From an uncultured Bacteroidota bacterium (GTDB lineage Bacteria > Bacteroidota > Bacteroidia > Chitinophagales > Chitinophagaceae), in the NCBI GenBank assembly GCA_903904855.1, contig CAIVEH010000072.1, positions 1 to 64,000 of the forward strand: DNA of 64,000 bases, in the 5' to 3' direction. Within the stretch, counting starts at the first letter, position 1; each line of letters starts with the position of its first letter. A program made the translations under genes and the position numbers. Below are positions 61,806 to 64,000 of the stretch, one piece after another. Below the pieces are notes generated by a model. That model saw only the letters and a program-made list of their open reading frames with translations, had not been told where the DNA came from and made no database searches.

Positions 61806-63146
61806 ATGGCAGGTAGAATGCAGCAAATACTGAAAAAAACGAAGGGCGACCAGGTAATCTGGGGCGTAGTGCTCGTGCTTTCGTTTATCAGTTTGCTCGC
61901 TGTATATAGCTCTACCGGATCACTGGCCTACCGCATGGAAAAAAACTCCAACTACTACCTGGTTAAACAGGTTATGGTTCTTGGCCTTGGGTTGCTGATA
62001 ACTTATTGGGTACATAAAATTAACTACACCAAATTCGCAAGGGTTGCAGTAATATTATACCTGCTGAGCCTGCCATTGCTGATTTATACTTTATTCTTCG
62101 GCACCAGCCTGAATGAAGGTAGCCGGTGGATAAGGCTCCCCGTTATTAACCTTACTTTCCAGACATCCGACCTGGCCAAGCTGGCCTTGTTTATGTTTCT
62201 GGCGCGTATACTAAGCATGAAGCAGGCAGTGATCAAAGACCTGAGAAAAGGTTTTGTTCCTGTGCTGTTGCCTATGTTGTTTACCTGCGCATTAATAGCG
62301 CCTGCAAATCTTTCCACAGCATTAATGCTCGGTATTACCTGCAGTATTCTCTTCTTCATAGGCCGCGTTCAGGTAAAACACCTTCTGCTGCTTTTTGTAG
62401 TTGGCCTTATGGGCGTTTCTACGCTCTTTGTGGTTTCAAAATTAACGGGTTTCGGCAGGGCAAAGACATGGGAAAAACGTATTCAGGATTTTGCGGGCGG
62501 TAAGAAAAAGGAAGCCAAGCCCGAAGATGATTACCAGGTGCAGCAGGCTAAAATAGCAATAGCCAATGGCGGTATCACTGGTAGAGGTCCGGGCCGCAGC
62601 CTTCAGAAGAACTTCCTGCCGCATCCTTATTCTGACTTTATTTTTTCTATAATCATAGAAGAGTATGGATTGGTAGGCGGTGGAGTTTTGATGTTGATGT
62701 ACCTGTTGTTCCTGTGGCGAAGCATCCTTATTTTCAAGAGGTGCCCGTTCGCTTTTGGTGCATTCCTGGCTGTTGGGTTGAGCATAACACTGGTTTTCCA
62801 GGCAATGCTGAATATGGCTGTGAATGTCCACCTGGTGCCTGTTACCGGTCTCACGCTGCCAATGGTAAGTATGGGTGGTTCATCAATTTGGTTTACCAGT
62901 ATCGCCATAGGAATAATACTTAGCGTAAGCAAGTATGTGGACGAAATGGAAGGCGAAAAGAAAAGCAATGCAAAGAAAGCCGCAGAGGCATTGCAGGTGG
63001 AAGAAACTTGTGAGCAGGAGCCCGAAACAGTGAATGAGGCAATAAATGAAGAAGTGGCAATTGAAGCATTAAAGACACCAGTAAAGCCAGAAAGAAAACC
63101 AAGGAAGCAAATAATAAAAGGAGATACGCCGATACCGGCGATATAA
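61806..63146 (+). CDS. ftsW: Septal lipid II polymerase FtsW (SEDS family)
   Basis: 446 residues. About ten hydrophobic segments, the first at about residues 17-35 (VIWGVVLVLSFISLLAVYS). SEDS signatures: FQTSDLAKLALFMF (about 118-131), APANLSTALMLG, the catalytic Asp277 in PYSDFIFSIIIEEYG, and NVHLVPVTGLTLPMVSMGGSS. SEDS proteins polymerise glycan strands together with FtsI. The C-terminal 70 residues are Glu/Lys/Ala-rich and predicted disordered (VEETCEQEPETVNEAINEE and a Lys/Arg-rich end), longer than in E. coli FtsW. Placement in the cluster favours FtsW over RodA. murG begins 7 bp after the stop. Confidence 0.92.
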   Translation: MAGRMQQILKKTKGDQVIWGVVLVLSFISLLAVYSSTGSLAYRMEKNSNYYLVKQVMVLGLGLLITYWVHKINYTKFARVAVILYLLSLPLLIYTLFFGTSLNEGSRWIRLPVINLTFQTSDLAKLALFMFLARILSMKQAVIKDLRKGFVPVLLPMLFTCALIAPANLSTALMLGITCSILFFIGRVQVKHLLLLFVVGLMGVSTLFVVSKLTGFGRAKTWEKRIQDFAGGKKKEAKPEDDYQVQQAKIAIANGGITGRGPGRSLQKNFLPHPYSDFIFSIIIEEYGLVGGGVLMLMYLLFLWRSILIFKRCPFAFGAFLAVGLSITLVFQAMLNMAVNVHLVPVTGLTLPMVSMGGSSIWFTSIAIGIILSVSKYVDEMEGEKKSNAKKAAEALQVEETCEQEPETVNEAINEEVAIEALKTPVKPERKPRKQIIKGDTPIPAI

Positions 63147-63153
63147 AATAAGT

Positions 63154-64000
63154 ATGGGTAATCTGAAAGTGATCATAGCAGGTGGTGGAACAGGGGGGCA
63201 TATCTTCCCTGCGGTAGCTGTGGGCCATGCGCTGCAAAGATTAAAGCCCGGAACCGAATTGCTTTTTGTAGGCGCCAAAGACAAGATGGAAATGGAAAAG
63301 GTGCCGCAGGAAGGTTTTAAAATAATAGGATTGGATATCGCAGGCTTTAACCGCAGCGACATCTGGAAGAATTTATCATTACCATTTAAATTGTTGAAGA
63401 GTAGGATAAAGGCCAAGCAGATTATAAAGGAATTTCAACCGGGTGCAATTGTTGGCGTAGGTGGTTATGCCAGTTTCCCGGTGCTGAATGCAGGTCAGAG
63501 TATGGGGATACCTACTTTGATACAGGAACAGAATTCTTTTGCAGGCAAGAGCAATAAGATATTGGGCAGGCAGGCAAAAGCAATCTGCGTTGCCTACGAA
63601 AATATGCAGCAGTTTTTCCCGGCAGAGAAATTAATTCTTACCGGAAATCCAGTAAGAAAAAGCATCACAGAGATGAACAGAACAAGTGAGCAGGGTAAAA
63701 AGTGGTTCGGACTAAATGAAGGCAGAAAAACAATATTGATAATTGGTGGCAGCCTTGGGGCTAAATCAATTAATGAAAGCATAGAAAGCGGACTGGATGA
63801 ATTGCTGAAAGAAGATGTGCAGTTGATATGGCAGACAGGGAAACCCTTCTTTGAGCAGGCAAAAAGCAGGGTGAAGGAATTGGGAGACAGGGTGAAGGTA
63901 TTTGATTTTATACGGGAGATGGATTATGCATATGCCGCCGCCGATATGGTGGTTTCGAGAGCAGGGGCGCTGGCAATTGCCGAGTTGTGTATTGCTGCTA
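63154..64000 (+). CDS. murG: UDP-GlcNAc:lipid I GlcNAc transferase (3' end cut by window edge)
   Basis: The first 282 codons of a protein normally near 360-370 residues. MGNLKVIIAGGGTGGHIFPA (1-20) is the MurG glycine-rich loop. Other parts are VGVGGYASFPVL (about 94-105), LIQEQNSFAGKSNK and LILTGNPVRKSI, then the C-terminal-domain GGSLGAKSINE (about 199-209) and SRAGALAIAELCIAA at the cut. It adds GlcNAc to lipid I to give lipid II on the inner face of the cytoplasmic membrane. The ATG at 63154 follows the ftsW stop by 7 bp, so they are probably co-transcribed. Confidence 0.95.
   Translation, partial: MGNLKVIIAGGGTGGHIFPAVAVGHALQRLKPGTELLFVGAKDKMEMEKVPQEGFKIIGLDIAGFNRSDIWKNLSLPFKLLKSRIKAKQIIKEFQPGAIVGVGGYASFPVLNAGQSMGIPTLIQEQNSFAGKSNKILGRQAKAICVAYENMQQFFPAEKLILTGNPVRKSITEMNRTSEQGKKWFGLNEGRKTILIIGGSLGAKSINESIESGLDELLKEDVQLIWQTGKPFFEQAKSRVKELGDRVKVFDFIREMDYAYAAADMVVSRAGALAIAELCIAA

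Overview
The window looks like chromosomal DNA from a Bacteroidota bacterium, most likely of the Chitinophagaceae/Chitinophagales type. The evidence is a gldKLMN type IX secretion (T9SS) operon, two giant surface proteins ending in T9SS C-terminal sorting domains, Bacteroidota-type -7 promoter boxes (TAnnTTTG) before many genes, very little Shine-Dalgarno signal, the bamD-rpoZ pair, and a mraZ-mraW-ftsL-ftsI-murE-mraY-murD-ftsW-murG cell-wall cluster. I recognise no rRNA, tRNA, CRISPR array, insertion sequence or prophage.

Layout. (1) 1-10804, minus strand: one giant secreted repeat protein of at least 3,601 codons that runs off the left edge a few codons before its stop. (2) 11.8-20.2 kb: housekeeping and small genes: bamD-rpoZ, a YdeI-like protein, a DksA/TraR-like regulator, a small secreted protein, trpS, gyrB, a DinB-like protein and a His-rich outer-membrane protein. 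Strong hairpin terminators lie between the convergent pairs. (3) 20.7-30.5 kb: a 2,922-residue cyclic beta-1,2-glucan synthase (GT84/GH94) whose 3' end overlaps, tail to tail, a PagL-like lipid A deacylase. (4) 30.6-37.0 kb: DUF502 membrane protein, serC, DUF1015, an aldo/keto reductase and a DUF255 thioredoxin-fold protein. (5) 37.2-51.8 kb: a surface-secretion block of gldK, gldL, gldM, gldN, then comB, then a second giant T9SS substrate (2,305 residues) and, 25 bp later, an outer-membrane beta-barrel/TSP3/OmpA protein. (6) 52.0-53.5 kb: a 44-residue His-rich lipoprotein, an unrecognised 120-residue protein and a DnaA-box-rich intergenic region. (7) 53.56 kb to the right edge: the division and cell-wall (dcw) cluster, with murG cut by the window end.

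How the genes fit together. GldK-N form the T9SS core and motor that would export both giant proteins. The OmpA-like barrel is placed to anchor or partner the second giant protein. BamD serves insertion of the many barrels encoded here. The dcw genes supply lipid II and septal wall synthesis; MurE carries the DNPR motif of meso-diaminopimelate-adding enzymes. The cyclic glucan synthase and the lipid A deacylase both concern the envelope. No single locus is clearly a new system. The most testable unusual features are the phased DnaA boxes in front of mraZ, a 25-bp palindrome just behind a -7 box before the second giant gene, a Cys-rich module duplicated into the middle of a PKD-like repeat, and several -7 boxes placed only 4-9 nt before start codons.
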